A stretch of 64,000 nucleotides of DNA from Siphonodentalium dalli (GCA_032622095.1 CP136066.1:118505319-118569318); one strand, 5' to 3'; shown: positions 46,590 to 57,815, numbered from the stretch's first letter. The notes: a model not told the origin generated them from the sequence alone. Translations and numbers: made by a program.

Positions 46590-47335
46590 ATAAAATGACT
46601 ATCAAGACCGTCTTGCAAAAAAAAGTGTAAATTTCACCCCTCTTTTTCAAATCCTCTTTCTGTATCTATTACTGAACCATCGTCAATGGAAAATGTCTTA
46701 AAATGACGCTATAACATCACGCTTGATGCCTGTCTCAAAAACATGGCCATTTACTAATGATTAATGTGAAGAAAAATGGAAGATATGGTGAGATTAATTA
46801 AATTTCCTATTTTCGTGCATATGACGTCATTTTTCGGTGGCCATTTTGAAATTTTTTCGAAATTATTTGCCGTCGTTTTGAAGAAGGACATCATACCAAT
46901 AAAATGGCATACATCTTTCTGTGTCTTTTGCTAACAACCGATCTATTACAACGATTAAATACAGCAAAATCGTCTTTAAAAAAACCCCGATAATTTCACC
47001 CCTATTTTTCAAATCCTCTTTTCTGTATATATTACTGAACCCTCGTCAATGGCATATGTCTTAAAATGACGCTATAATATCACGCTTGATGACTGTCTCA
47101 AAAACATTGCCATTTACTAATGATTAATGTGAAGAAAAATGGAAGATATGGTGAAATATTAATAAAATTTCCTATTTTCGTGCATATGACGTAATTTTTC
47201 GGCGGCCATTTTGAATGTTTTTCGAAATTATTTGCTGTCATTTTGAAGAAGGACATCATACCAACAAAATGGCATACATTTTGTCTGTGTCTTTTGCTAA
47301 CAACCGATCTATTACAACGATTAAATACAGCTGGT
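46590..47335 (+). repeat. ~361 bp duplication confined to the right foldback arm
   Basis: 'atttcacccctctttttcaa', 'gacgctataacatcacgctt', 'gtgcatatgacgtcattttt' and 'aacaaccgatctattacaac' occur twice, about 361 bp apart. The left arm has one copy, and also has ~90 bp next to its C tract that the right arm lacks. Confidence 0.75.
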
Positions 47336-48298
47336 CGGAATTAGAGGAAATGGGGGGGGGGGGGGGGGGCAGGTGGACCATATTGGCTCCCCGACTAATA
47401 ACTCAAACATTTTTTATCTGATTGGAACCAAATTTGATATGTGAGTTTCACAGCCCAAAATACAGATCTAGTTCGAATATGGGTTTGATCCGATTTATTT
47501 TAAAGGAGTTATGACCCTTTTTCGAAGAAAAAAATTGAGAAAAAAAAATTTGATTAAATTTTTTTTTTTTTTTAACTTTTATAATAATAATAATTTTTTT
47601 TTAACTTTTATAATAATAATAAAAAAAATGTCATTGACATTGTCATTTAGATATTGATGATTATGATACAAGTTGATAAAAAGATTTCCAATGTGTCCCT
47701 TTAATTTTTTTAAATAATTAAAAACAATTATAACCATTATAACTATGCCAAGGGTACCCCGAATCACCACACCAAATTTGATTAAATCGGTCCAAAATCT
47801 TGTGTTATGTACTGGTAAATCTGTTTGGAGCAACATTAAATCCAATTCACCAATTGCATTTGGACTACTATTATTTTCTTATGTCTCTTATGCCAATGTG
47901 CAAATAATCTGATAAAGAAGCCTGTGGTATCTAATTTAAAATAAAGATTCAACAATAAACATCACATGATATTAACAGTAGACTTGGACATCTGTGCTGC
48001 AGAGTTATATCTTCAGATGGTCTGATATCATTATAATTGTTATTGGTTTAATAGAGGTCAGTGTTCAACATAAACAATTCCTGTGATTTTTTGAGAGCTG
48101 TGCTATATAATTGATATTAATGGGTCAGTGGTGAGGTTGCTTATCTGTATACTAGGACACATTATTATTGTAAACTTAAATTGGACTCTCTTAACCCAAG
48201 TATTCCATGTCCAGGGCACACCTACACATTTAACCCACGGACTTGCTGACTGTGGCGGTTTAGCATTACAGATCCTGTACCAGTGCATTCTCTTATTG

Positions 48299-49055
48299 TC
48301 CCCCGACGTTTCCGTCGGAGGACTATAGAAATGACCCTCGTCCGTCCGTGCGTCCGTGCGTCCGTGCGTCCGAGATTGGGTACCTTCATGGTGTAATCAA
48401 CTCCTCCTACAGTTTTAAACGTAGAGATTTGAAACTCTGGGATATTGTTCCTAACATGTTGGTGATTTGCAACATCTATAAAGCTAATCAAAAATATAAT
48501 TTTTTCCATATTTTTGGGGGGTTTTCGACTTAGAAAATTTGGAACATTTTTGCCTTTTGGATGAGATTGGGTACCTTCATGGTGTAATCAACTCCTCCTA
48601 CAGTTTTAAATGTAGAGATTTGAAACTCTGGGATATTGTTCCTAACATGTTGGTGATTTGCAACATCTATATAGCTAATAAAAAATATCATTTTTTCCAT
48701 ATTTTTGGGGGGTTTTCGACTTAGAAAATTTGGAACATTTTTGCCTTTTGGATGAGATTGGGTACCTTCATGGTGTAATCAACTCCTCCTACAGTTTTAA
48801 ATGTAGAGATTTGAAACTCTGGGATATTGTTCCTAACATGTTGGTGATTTGCAACATCTATATAGCTAATACAAAAATATCATTTTTTTCGCGTTTGCAT
48901 GCGTATGTTCATCGGGTTGTTTTGTCCAAGAAATTTTGCGGTGGTTTGCAACATCTATATACTGTATAACATTGTTGCAAATAGTATCCTTCTAACAAAT
49001 CCAATCATGAAGTTTACCACTCGAGTTGGGGGACATGTGGTCTGCGACCTTTTAT
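48299..49055 (+). repeat. Family A-type element A2, complete, with three 191 bp repeats
   Basis: 5' stem-loop CCGACG-TTTC-CGTCGG (48303-48318), GAGGACTATAGAAATG, (CCGTGCGT)n, then repeats starting 'gagattgggtaccttcatgg' at 48372, 48563 and 48754, almost identical to one another. The 3' end is GGGGGACATGTGG with stem-loop GGTC-TGC-GACC (49039-49049) and CTTTTATA. ORFs 48348-48969 are the repeat in three successive frames. Confidence 0.85.
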
Positions 49056-50916
49056 ATAAATGCCAGTGACCCATAAATTCCAATAATTTGTGTTATGTAC
49101 ATTTGTCTATACCGGTAATAGTACATAACAGTATACTCTATAATTCAACACCAAAACTCTCATTTATCCGATCATATTAAATTTTTATTGCCAAGGGATG
49201 GGTTAACATCTGCCGATCGTGATCGGCCTCTCGTACTCTTTGTATGACTAAATCATTTAGCACGGGCTACAGGTCGTACCTTTAGTCTGATCATCATGAA
49301 ATTTGTCGTGGCTGTTGAAATTGGAATGTAAATGGGAACGAGTCATTTTGAGGTCATTCGGACAAAAAACATGGCCGCCAGCGGCCATCTTTGTTTTCAA
49401 AATTCAACCCATTAGCACGGGCCATCTGATCATCATGAAATTTGTCATGGATGTTAATATTGACATGTAGATGGGAACGAGTAATTTTGGGTTCATTCGG
49501 CCCAAAAACATGGCCGCCAGCAGCCATCTTGGATTTTACTCTTTGTATGACTAAATCATTTTAGCATGGGCTACAGGTCGTACCTTTAGTCTGATCATCA
49601 TAAAATTTGTCATGGATGTTGAAATTGGGATGTAGATTGGAACGAGTCATTTTGGGGTCATTCGGAAAAAAAAACATGGCCGCCAGTGGCCATCTTTGAT
49701 TTCAAAATTCAATCCATTAGCATGGGCCACAGGTCGTACTGTTTATCTGATCATCATGAAATTTGTCATGGATGTTAATATTGACATGTAGATGGGAACG
49801 AGTCATTTTGGGGTCATTTGGCCCAAAAACATGGCCACCAGCAGCCATCTTGAATTTTACTCTTTGTATGACTAAATCCTTTAGCACGGGGCTACAGGTC
49901 GTACCTTTAGTCTGATCATCTTAAAATTTGTCATGGATGTTAACAATGACATGTAGATGGGAACGAGTCATTTTGGGGTCATTCAGCCAAAAAACATGGC
50001 CGCCAGCAGCCACCTTGGATTTTACTCTTTGTATGACTAAATCCGTTAGCACGGGCTACAGGTCGTACCTTTTGTCTGATCATCATAAAATTTGTCATGG
50101 ATGTTAATATTGACATGTAGATGGAAACGAGTCATTTTGCGGGTCATTCGGCCAAAAAAATATGGCCGCCAGCAGCCATCTTGGATTTTACTCTTTGTAT
50201 GACTAAATCCTTTAGCACGGGCTACAGGTCGTACCTTTAGTCTGATCATCTTGAAATTTGTCATGGATGTTAACAATAAAATGTAGATGGGAACGAGTCA
50301 TTTTGGGGTCATTCGGCCAAAAAACATGGCCGCCAGCAGCCATCTTGGATTTTATGTCTGTGTAAATGTTTTCCATAGGCCTCAGTGCTAACGTTTTAGC
50401 GTATGCTGTTGGCTATATACATATTGGGTCCAAATTTTCTTTTAAATCTGAAAATTTTTCATTTGGGGAAACTTTTTACACAAAAAAATCATGTCTGTCT
50501 AACAGGGAATTCGCCTTAAATCTTGTGTTTTTGTAACTAGTGTCAGATCCGCATAAAAAAAACTGTCATACTTTAGACCACACCAAAAAATTCAAACATC
50601 ACTACAAAGGGTTAATTCCTGTGCCAATGGCTATTTTACCTATGGGAAATCATAGGAAAGAGGTGTGATGATTTTTTTATGCCAAAAGCACACAAGGCTA
50701 TTGACCAATCAGGGCCCAGTGTCTATTTTGTTCTCTCCTATATATTCCTCCCCCATCCGCTAGATGTCACTCGGAACCTTATTTACACCAGTGTAACCTA
50801 AATTCTTTACTACTCATTTTTACACTCCTTTTTAATCTCTCTATTCATTGCTCATCACAAAAAAAATTACCTTCTTTACAAAGTTGAGCTACAGTGTCAT
50901 TGACACTTTCATTTAA

Positions 50917-51117
50917 AAACCGCCTGACTTCGACGAAGTCTGCTGATCGAAAGCCCAGATAAAGGCTGAGGGGAGTTAAACAAAGTCTTGTAGTGAATGA
51001 AATAAAGTCAAAACAACTCAGAGCTGTGTATAAATTAACAAAGAGACAGTATAAGCCATAGCGTAATTAACACCTTGATTAAAGCCTTGTAGTGCTTGCT
51101 ATATGGCCAATGTTATG
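50917..51117 (-). repeat. Repeat R with perfect GACTTCG stem-loop
   Basis: CCGCCTGACTTCGACGAAGTC-type end (stem GACTTCG-A-CGAAGTC at 50930-50944), then 'taaaggctgaggggagttaa'. The inverse of 36800-36985 and, like it, starts a few bases after a D 3' end. Confidence 0.75.
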
Positions 51118-52189
51118 TTTAGTGATGAGCCGATGATCGTAAATGACAATCGGAATCGGCCGATTGTGGCCCATTGGATGACAATCGGTACTCGGGTTTC
51201 AACATCGGCATTTCCGATTGTCTAAATAATAATCAGGTGCTTGTTTTTCTTCAATAAACTGTGTTAAATATAACAATGTTTTGTTGAATAAATGACCAGT
51301 AAACATAGGGAAAGTGTAACCAAACACAAATTTGATGATAAACAGCCAGGTCCTGCCTAACACAGGTATAGACCAAAACCACCGAAAGTACATGTCACCT
51401 GACACATAATTATGCAGTTGACTGCATTCAACACGCTTCAGTTATTATAAATTGAAATAATTATGTAAAATAGCCTGACGAGATCCATTATATAGTGTAG
51501 TGTGTTTACAACATCGATTGTTCACCAATTAACAACTACTATTCAACGTATAGTCATAGTGTGGTCGTTGAAGCAGAATTTGGGGATCAACCCGGAATAA
51601 ATTGGATACAAGCTGATTTTGGTGTCATTCGACGCGAAAAAGCCTCAGGAACAACAAAGAAACAACATATTGGATAACCACATAGGAGTGAAAATATCTA
51701 TTGATAATATACAAGTCAGTTGTTGAATATCTTTAAAGGTACACACATCATTAAACAGATCCATCTGAAGGATTTATCGGCCACTGCACCGCAAGTCAAA
51801 CCACAATGATTTGCGTCTTTAAAGTTTGGGTGTTCTGCTTATCCAACATCCAATTGTCGGTCCAAAAATAATAATATCGGACATGCAACACACGAACTAA
51901 TGTTTCGCCTCACAGTTCATGGTAGTTTCATTCGGCATGATGATTAATTATTGAATGTAACGCCGAAATTTAAGTGCACACTCTAGCGGTCTAAATGTTA
52001 GTTATATTTCTGGAATTGTCAACACTCCCGGTGATATTAAACGATACATATTTGTAGCAATGCTTATTATACTGTAAAGAAACACTCATATCTTCAATAG
52101 ATTAGCACCGCGTCTCACCAGATCAAACACACATTGTATGTAAGACTAATTTCATGCTGCTAACAAACCGTGTTCTTTAAAAATAGTAG

Positions 52190-55101
52190 GCCTAAACAAA
52201 AATTATCCGTGTTTCTGCTAACGGGACATGTCTAGGGTAGGGTAGGTAGGTAGGGATTTAATTTTATTTATTTTTTAATTTTATTTTTTTCACACCCCGC
52301 TCGGAGGTGCTCCAAGTTGTATTTATGATATTTTGACAACCGAGTGGTCATAAATAGTCTTAAATTGTATTCCAAAATAGAGGGAAGGAAGATTGGATAG
52401 ATAATTAGATATACACAATTGATGGTCCTTGGATTACACTCCCCATTAATTGCATGTATTCAGTATTGAAATATATGTGTAAGATGATTTACAAAACGTT
52501 AGGCTCGCGTTACAAATGGGCCTGAATTTACCCCGCGTTACAAATGGCCCTGAATTGACAACTTGTAGGTTTACCAAGAACTGCTGAAGGAATAATATAC
52601 ATGTATGTATTCAATTTGTATATTTCCTTGCAACAACTGGCTGTGACCCATTGACACTTCACACCAATGGGAATCACAAACTTATACATTTTCCTGAGTG
52701 ACCATTTAATTGCCCCACCAAATTCCAAACAACGAATACATAGGAATGTGTTATCTAGTTTTAAACTAGATTGGTCACTGTGAAAGCTGTATTTATATTT
52801 TATTTTAGTCGCTGATTGGTTCCCGATTAATCAACCATAGTCACCATACCCAGTTAAAATTTTATATTGTCTAAAATAAAACTAATAGTATCAAAATTAT
52901 TTCTTAGGCTTTAAACTTCCAGCGTTATGTTAAACTGACAACGATGTATTTTGTACTGTCTGTGGCATGCAAATCACTGAAATCAGATGAACTCAGTATT
53001 AATCACAATGCTGTAAAGATGCAACTGTATTGACCGTACATCAATCATGACATGAATACATGTAGCTATATTGTAGCTAAGGCGAAAACAAAACTTGCTT
53101 GTTTCCTATAATATGGAACCAGGTAGACAGGAAGGGAATTTTTTTTTAAAGCAAGCAATATGTCTAGACCATTAATGCTTAAATGTATCCTCATATGTGG
53201 AGCCTGTCTATGTATTATGTGGGGAAAGAACTGAATCCAGCTCAATAAGGTGATTAGTTTTATACAATTATACATGCATATCAATTTTGACAGGAGTATT
53301 ACAAAATAGCAGATATAGATATTAAAAAGTCTCCCAAAATCAGATTAAGAAGTCATCTTGCCACTGGAGTTCGCAAACACAAGAGGTACATGGTGATCAT
53401 AAAACTGTGTTACATATTATGAGCCATGAATGCTGCTATGTGATGGAAACGGGCCCACTCGCCCCAGGGCCAGCTCGCCCCAGTCGACCTGGGCCAGCTC
53501 GCCCCGAGCCAGCTCGCCCCAAGGGATAATGTATTATTTAAGTTGTCGTTTTTGGGGTCGTTTTGCTTGCTTTCTCTGGCTTACAGTCAAGTGATACCAT
53601 ACAAAGTGATACCCAAATCGGTCAACTGATACCCAAGATGTGTATCATTGAATTTGGAATGTTGAGTTAAATATACACACATTCGAGATCATTATTTGTC
53701 CGAACGTCATGTCGGAATATACTCCATTCCTCGATCGAAAATGTGCTTGAGTCGAGCCACTGCCGTTGTATATAGTCGCAGATACAACGGAACATATTTG
53801 TGGTTATGATGTCAGATAAATATTGCACTGCTTATATACGGTATGTGGTCGGCACATGAAAGTGATTATCTATCACACTGAAGCCATCTCATCCTCTGAA
53901 GTGTGAGGTGTGATTAGTCGATTGGTTACTGTGTAAACAACCTGCTTCTATTGTTTTGATAGGATATGAATGGGGATATAATAACGGCTTCTAAGGGTTT
54001 CCCAAACTCCAGAGATAGTGAGATGAACTCAGAGAATAAGAGAAACTTTAATATCCAGAATGTGAAAACAGTTCATTATTGTTATTTATGAATTCGCCGG
54101 TTCGTCGTTCAAACCAACTAGTGTGATAAACTGCATGGCTATATTATCTTTGCTAACAAACGTGCCTAAAGTAATCTAAATGTCAAAATTGATGGACATA
54201 ACTCTGAAATATATCATAATCTGAACTTAAGAAATTAATATATTAATATATATTAACTTATTTACAACTTTAATACAAATGTAATACCCTGGCCAGCTCG
54301 CCCCTGAAAGGTGGGCCAGCTCGCCCCAAAAACGGCCTGGGGCGAGCTGGCCCTGGGGGCGAGTGGGCCCGGATCCTATGTGATATTCTATACTCTAATA
54401 CAGTAGTTAGTAGTAATTGTTATATTCAAATTAATAGTTTATTATATGTACATGTATGATCTTGTTATAAGTGAGTAGTTAGACCTGCCCAAAAAAATCC
54501 CACCCTCCCACAAATGCTCAATGTTTGCATCAATACCAGTGTTACACCTTTTACTGCCTATAAACTATCACTCATATTTAACGGCAGAATGTTGAGAAAT
54601 TCTATGAAACAATCACTTAGTTTAATTTAACAATATTTTATTTGAACAAAGTTACAAACAATCACTTGTCACATACATGTATGTCCCAGCTCATTTAAGT
54701 TATATCAACCAACACTCCTTCACATATCAAAGTTAATAAAGGTATATCTAGGTTCAAACATTGACCAAAAGACATCGTTTTATGTTTGTTTAATGTTCCC
54801 TATTTTCGAGGTAGTCCGTAAATTCGCATTTTTTGGAAGTATGTTTCCAATTAACCCCGGTTTGATGGGTTTTGTGATCATGATTTTCACAGTTAATTAG
54901 TATATTGACTAATTGAATTAAATTCATGACTGCAAGTAAAAGAAAATGGAAGATTATTTTGCACATTTGGACAGGCAAAAGCAAAGAAATTACCGTGGTT
55001 CAGGAAAAAAAATAAAATTACAGTCCGGAAAAATTAGGGTCGGGGGTTTTGAACATGGGTCGGTCGGGTTAGCAGAAACACGGATAATTTTTTTTAGACA
55101 A
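52190..55101. repeat. Facing inverted repeats AAAATTATCCGTGTTTCTGC
   Basis: AAAATTATCCGTGTTTCTGC followed by TAAC at about 52200 is repeated inverted at 55072-55098. The left copy continues to a GTAGG-rich stretch ('gtaggtaggtagggattt'), the right to GGGTCGGTCGGG. It may be an element holding the GCTCGCCCC MITE, or two opposed copies of a simple-repeat-adjacent family also seen at 62733. Confidence 0.45.
53445..54376. mobile_element. MITE with perfect 8 bp target duplication (Merlin- or MULE-like)
   Basis: TATGTGAT stands immediately outside both ends (53437-53444 and 54377-54384). The terminal repeats are GGAAACGGGCCCACTCGCCC (left) and GGATCCGGGCCCACTCGCCC (right, reversed). Inside each end the GC-rich unit GGCCAGCTCGCCCC is repeated two to three times. 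The 932 bp body is AT-rich and non-coding. GG-starting repeats with 8-9 bp duplications are typical of Merlin; MULE is the alternative. Confidence 0.85.
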
Positions 55102-56200
55102 TTTTGTTCAAATTACTTAAATCACAACTTTACAACTGGAATATGCAGAGCTCTATGCAATGCACGCTATTAGTTTTCAGTATATATTTGTTTGAAAATA
55201 TCTTACCATTACCACCCACATAATCATGCTAAATATCGAGTGATCACCGTTTAAGATGTTATTTCAACGTTGAACATTCACGCAATAGTATTAATTGTGG
55301 TTTTGTGTGCAGCAGCTATGTGTAACATTAGGGAGAAGGAGGAAACGTGGTGATGCGGTTGAAGAAAACGTAGTAAGTTTCGCGTAGATGTGGCCTTGGT
55401 GAATTCAACCAAATATAATTTCCAGGTATAACAGTCTGTCACAGAATACACGTATGTAGGCAATTTTGGTCAAGTTTAGAATTTATTGACAATAGTCTAT
55501 GGTACTCCTTCGTGTTTTAATAAATTTAGTTCATGGTATACCACCATGCATTCTTGTGATAAAAGCGAAATATTCGTGTTTTATCACTTGATCTGAGGCA
55601 ACTATGACTACTATTTTGAGACACGGACAATAGAATATCAATACGCATTTTACCCAGTACTATATGAATATCTTTCATACCGTTTTATATCAGTTAATTT
55701 TTAAAGGTTTCATGCTGTAGATATCAAAATAAATGATGATCAGTCACATTCGTGAGACTGCTCGGAGTACACATTTTTCTGCTTCTAGAAAAAGGTCTCA
55801 TAGTCAATACATCTCTACTAAATCCCATTTAGCTGTTTAATTACACATATATCACACGATTCAAGATAAGCAGTACAGAAAAAACTGCGTTATGTTTCCG
55901 TTTCTGGGCGTACAAAAGTCAAGTCCATTCGTACATCTCTAATCAAAAGTTTCTCTTATACTCTGCAATCATTCTTCCTTGCATAATTCGAGAGTTTGTT
56001 CACTCGTATAGGACTATATTTTCAATTTTGAACAACATGTAAATTTCATTCTATTTTGTCCATTTTGGCAGCCATTTTGGGAAATACATTCTACAGATAT
56101 GGTTTACGACAAAGCATTGTTTGTATATATTTCAATTTATTACGAATTTGGCATTAATTGGAGCACCTACCGCAGAAATTCAGTATTTTGCGATAACAAC
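54385..56200. other. Unassigned AT-rich DNA inside the nest
   Basis: No gene recognised. ORFs 54790-54984, 54946-55173 and 55278-55463 carry no known motif. Confidence 0.4.
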
Positions 56201-57179
56201 AGACATTGTGGACGCCATCTTGGATCCTGAATTTTCCCATGAGCGGATTTTTGCGGATTTTGGATATGTTGTTCCTGGTGTTTTTCCGTGTCAAATAACA
56301 CAAAAATCAGCTTGTATCCAATTTATTCTGGGTTCAACTCTCCAACGACCACACTAGTAGTGACCGCTAATCACCAGTATTCAAACTGATATCAGGTCAG
56401 CGAGTAACCTCAATGACCTCTTATCTATAAGCCTACATCGAAAAAACCTGTAGACAGTAAACAAATGTTGCGTCATGCATGCATGCCCTCAGTTTCCATG
56501 GTATTGTCCCTACAGTTGAGTTCAGGATAATGTGTTTTAACATCAAAATGCTTTCCTCAGATGTTGAATTCTTGTATTTTATTAATTTGATAGGGATAAA
56601 TACACTGGTAACAATTATTATTTTAATTGTTTTTATTTGTAATTAAACATTTCGTTCCTGTTTTGATGTGAACGGTCATGCACTCTTCTGTGTTGTCATC
56701 GCGGCGAATGCCAAAACTCACCTGTGTCTGTGATTGTAGCCAGAATTCAGACCCCCTATTGACTAATTTGACTTACAGTTGTATAAGGCGCATGCACATT
56801 TTGAGGGGAAATACTGGGTCAACAAGTAGCGACTTATATACCGAAATCGACGGTAAATTGAGCATAATATAACGATCATGTGTATTGGTTGTCAGCACGC
56901 AGGAATTCGTTCACAAGTCCACCCATACCTACCTTTATACTTACCCAAACGTATACTTATGTACATGTATACTGGTATATTAATGATGTTGTTGCTTCCA
57001 AATCGAAGTAGTATATAACACATGTATATAACATATTTTGGTATAATTATTACAATAATCGGAATCGGCACCTGAATCGGCCGATTGTGATCTCAAATAA
57101 TCGGCAATGGGTGCAAGGCTCAATTTCACAATCGGCTCATCACTGATGTGCAACATGTTTATAGATGACGGATTTTTTA

Positions 57180-57320
57180 TTTTTTTACGGAATTATTAAC
57201 CCTTTCAACTTAGAACATTTCAACATTTTTTTAAATTTCTTTAACAAAGCGGCATCGACTTGCCACGTTGTCGAGGGACACTGTGGTCGACCAACCTTTT
57301 TTTGTTTTATTAAACTCTGG
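57180..57320 (+). repeat. Family A 3' end remnant
   Basis: GAGGGACACTGTGGTCGACC followed by AACC and a T run. GGGACACTGTGG plus the stem GGTCGACC match the A 3' terminus at 1971-2000 and 49030-49056. No 5' part nearby. Confidence 0.6.
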
Positions 57321-57815
57321 AATCGATGTTTCTAAGTTTAAGGCACACAGTGTGCAGGATGCTGCTGTTTCTTGTGTGATTCACGTTAAATGTGCCTATT
57401 AACATTCTTTTGTACCAAACTGGTTTGTCATCGTCTATGACCTTTGGTCATCTTCGTCATCTTCCAGGACATTGGTGAGATTTTATAACGAACCAATTGC
57501 CAGTATCAGTTATAATGTATTTGCATTTTAAGGTATTGCAAAATATATCATGAACTTTGGTCTGATTGAATTATGGTTGCAAAATGTGTCGTGTTTGCTT
57601 TAAAAGTCTCATTTGATGATGAAGTGACATCATATGGTGTAATAGAATTTGAAAAATTAAACTAGCCTTTACTTGCGTATATAAATGCTCCAAAATTTTT
57701 TGCTTTGAAGTGTTGAAGTGTGATTGCCGCATGCACAGTGGCGATATCTCGTTTGGTAGCCTCTATGACTCTATATAGTTTGAAGAATCACAATCAAACT
57801 TCGCCTTTAGCCTTT
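57321..57815. other. Unassigned AT-rich DNA
   Basis: Nothing recognised between the A remnant and D4. Confidence 0.4.

Larger units (their letters stand above)
42415..47397. mobile_element. Large foldback element, ~5 kb inverted repeat
   Basis: Terminal inverted repeat TAGTCGGGGAGCCAATA (42415) mirrored at 47381-47397, then GGTCCACCTGC and a C tract (42445-42492, 48 C; on the right a G tract at about 47353-47369). Arms of ~1.1-1.5 kb are nearly identical in inverse order; a 70-residue frame at 42877-43089 (minus) reappears at 46375-46593 (plus). The centre holds inverted 42 bp satellites. ATA flanks both ends, so a 3 bp target duplication is likely. A 3 bp duplication would suit PIF/Harbinger- or CACTA-type enzymes (inference). 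No transposase is present. Confidence 0.8.
42151..49234 (+). mobile_element. Element H inserted in D3
   Basis: The 5' end is a long stem-loop TATGTTTACC ... GGTAAACATA (42151-42182), then a CGTCCGTC microsatellite (about 42211-42242), one A-like monomer (42255-42400), a large foldback insertion (42415-47397), a second A-like monomer (47398-47525), an AT-rich middle with TAATAATAA runs (47560-47630), inserted element A2, and the 3' stem-loop GCCGATC-GT-GATCGGC (49212-49227) followed by CTCTCG. There is no target duplication around it. Without its own two insertions H would be about 1.3 kb. Confidence 0.75.
41126..50913 (+). repeat. Family D element D3, split by a 7.1 kb insertion
   Basis: 5' stem-loop at 41126-41155 (first base G instead of A), six monomers to 42150, then element H, then the array resumes in register at 49235 with about seven monomers. 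The 3' end has stem-loop AGTGTC-ATT-GACACT (50893-50907) and CTTTCATT at about 50906-50913. The monomer phase is kept exactly: GGATTTT before the insertion, ACTCTTTG after it, as in uninterrupted monomers. Confidence 0.85.
51557..56356. mobile_element. Family G element with facing ends
   Basis: TAGTGTGGTCGTTG at 51557-51570 is mirrored at 56343-56356. About 100 bp inward both arms share 'gaataaattggatacaagct' and 'gattttggtgtcattcgac'-like sequence and 'caggaacaaca'. The right arm continues into 'ccaagatggcgtccacaatg', the left arm does not. The interior contains other insertions. Confidence 0.65.
51121..57144. mobile_element. hAT-like inverted ends enclosing a 6 kb nest
   Basis: The left end AGTGATGAGCCGAT (51121-51134) with repeated ATCGGAATCGGCCGATTG is mirrored at the right (ATCGGCTCATCACT, 57131-57144). 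The CAGTGATGAGCC form and CCGATTG-rich subterminal repeats suit a hAT-type element (inference). An 8 bp target duplication is not evident, so the two ends may not derive from one insertion event. No transposase recognised between them. Confidence 0.6.

Noticed and set aside
42877-46593. Duplicate 70-residue ORF in both foldback arms
   Set aside because: The identity follows from the inverted repeat. The peptide has no known motif and could not be shown to be under selection.
48348-48969. Three repeated ORFs of about 61-79 residues
   Set aside because: The 191 bp repeat is not a multiple of three and each copy is in a different frame, so they do not form one protein.
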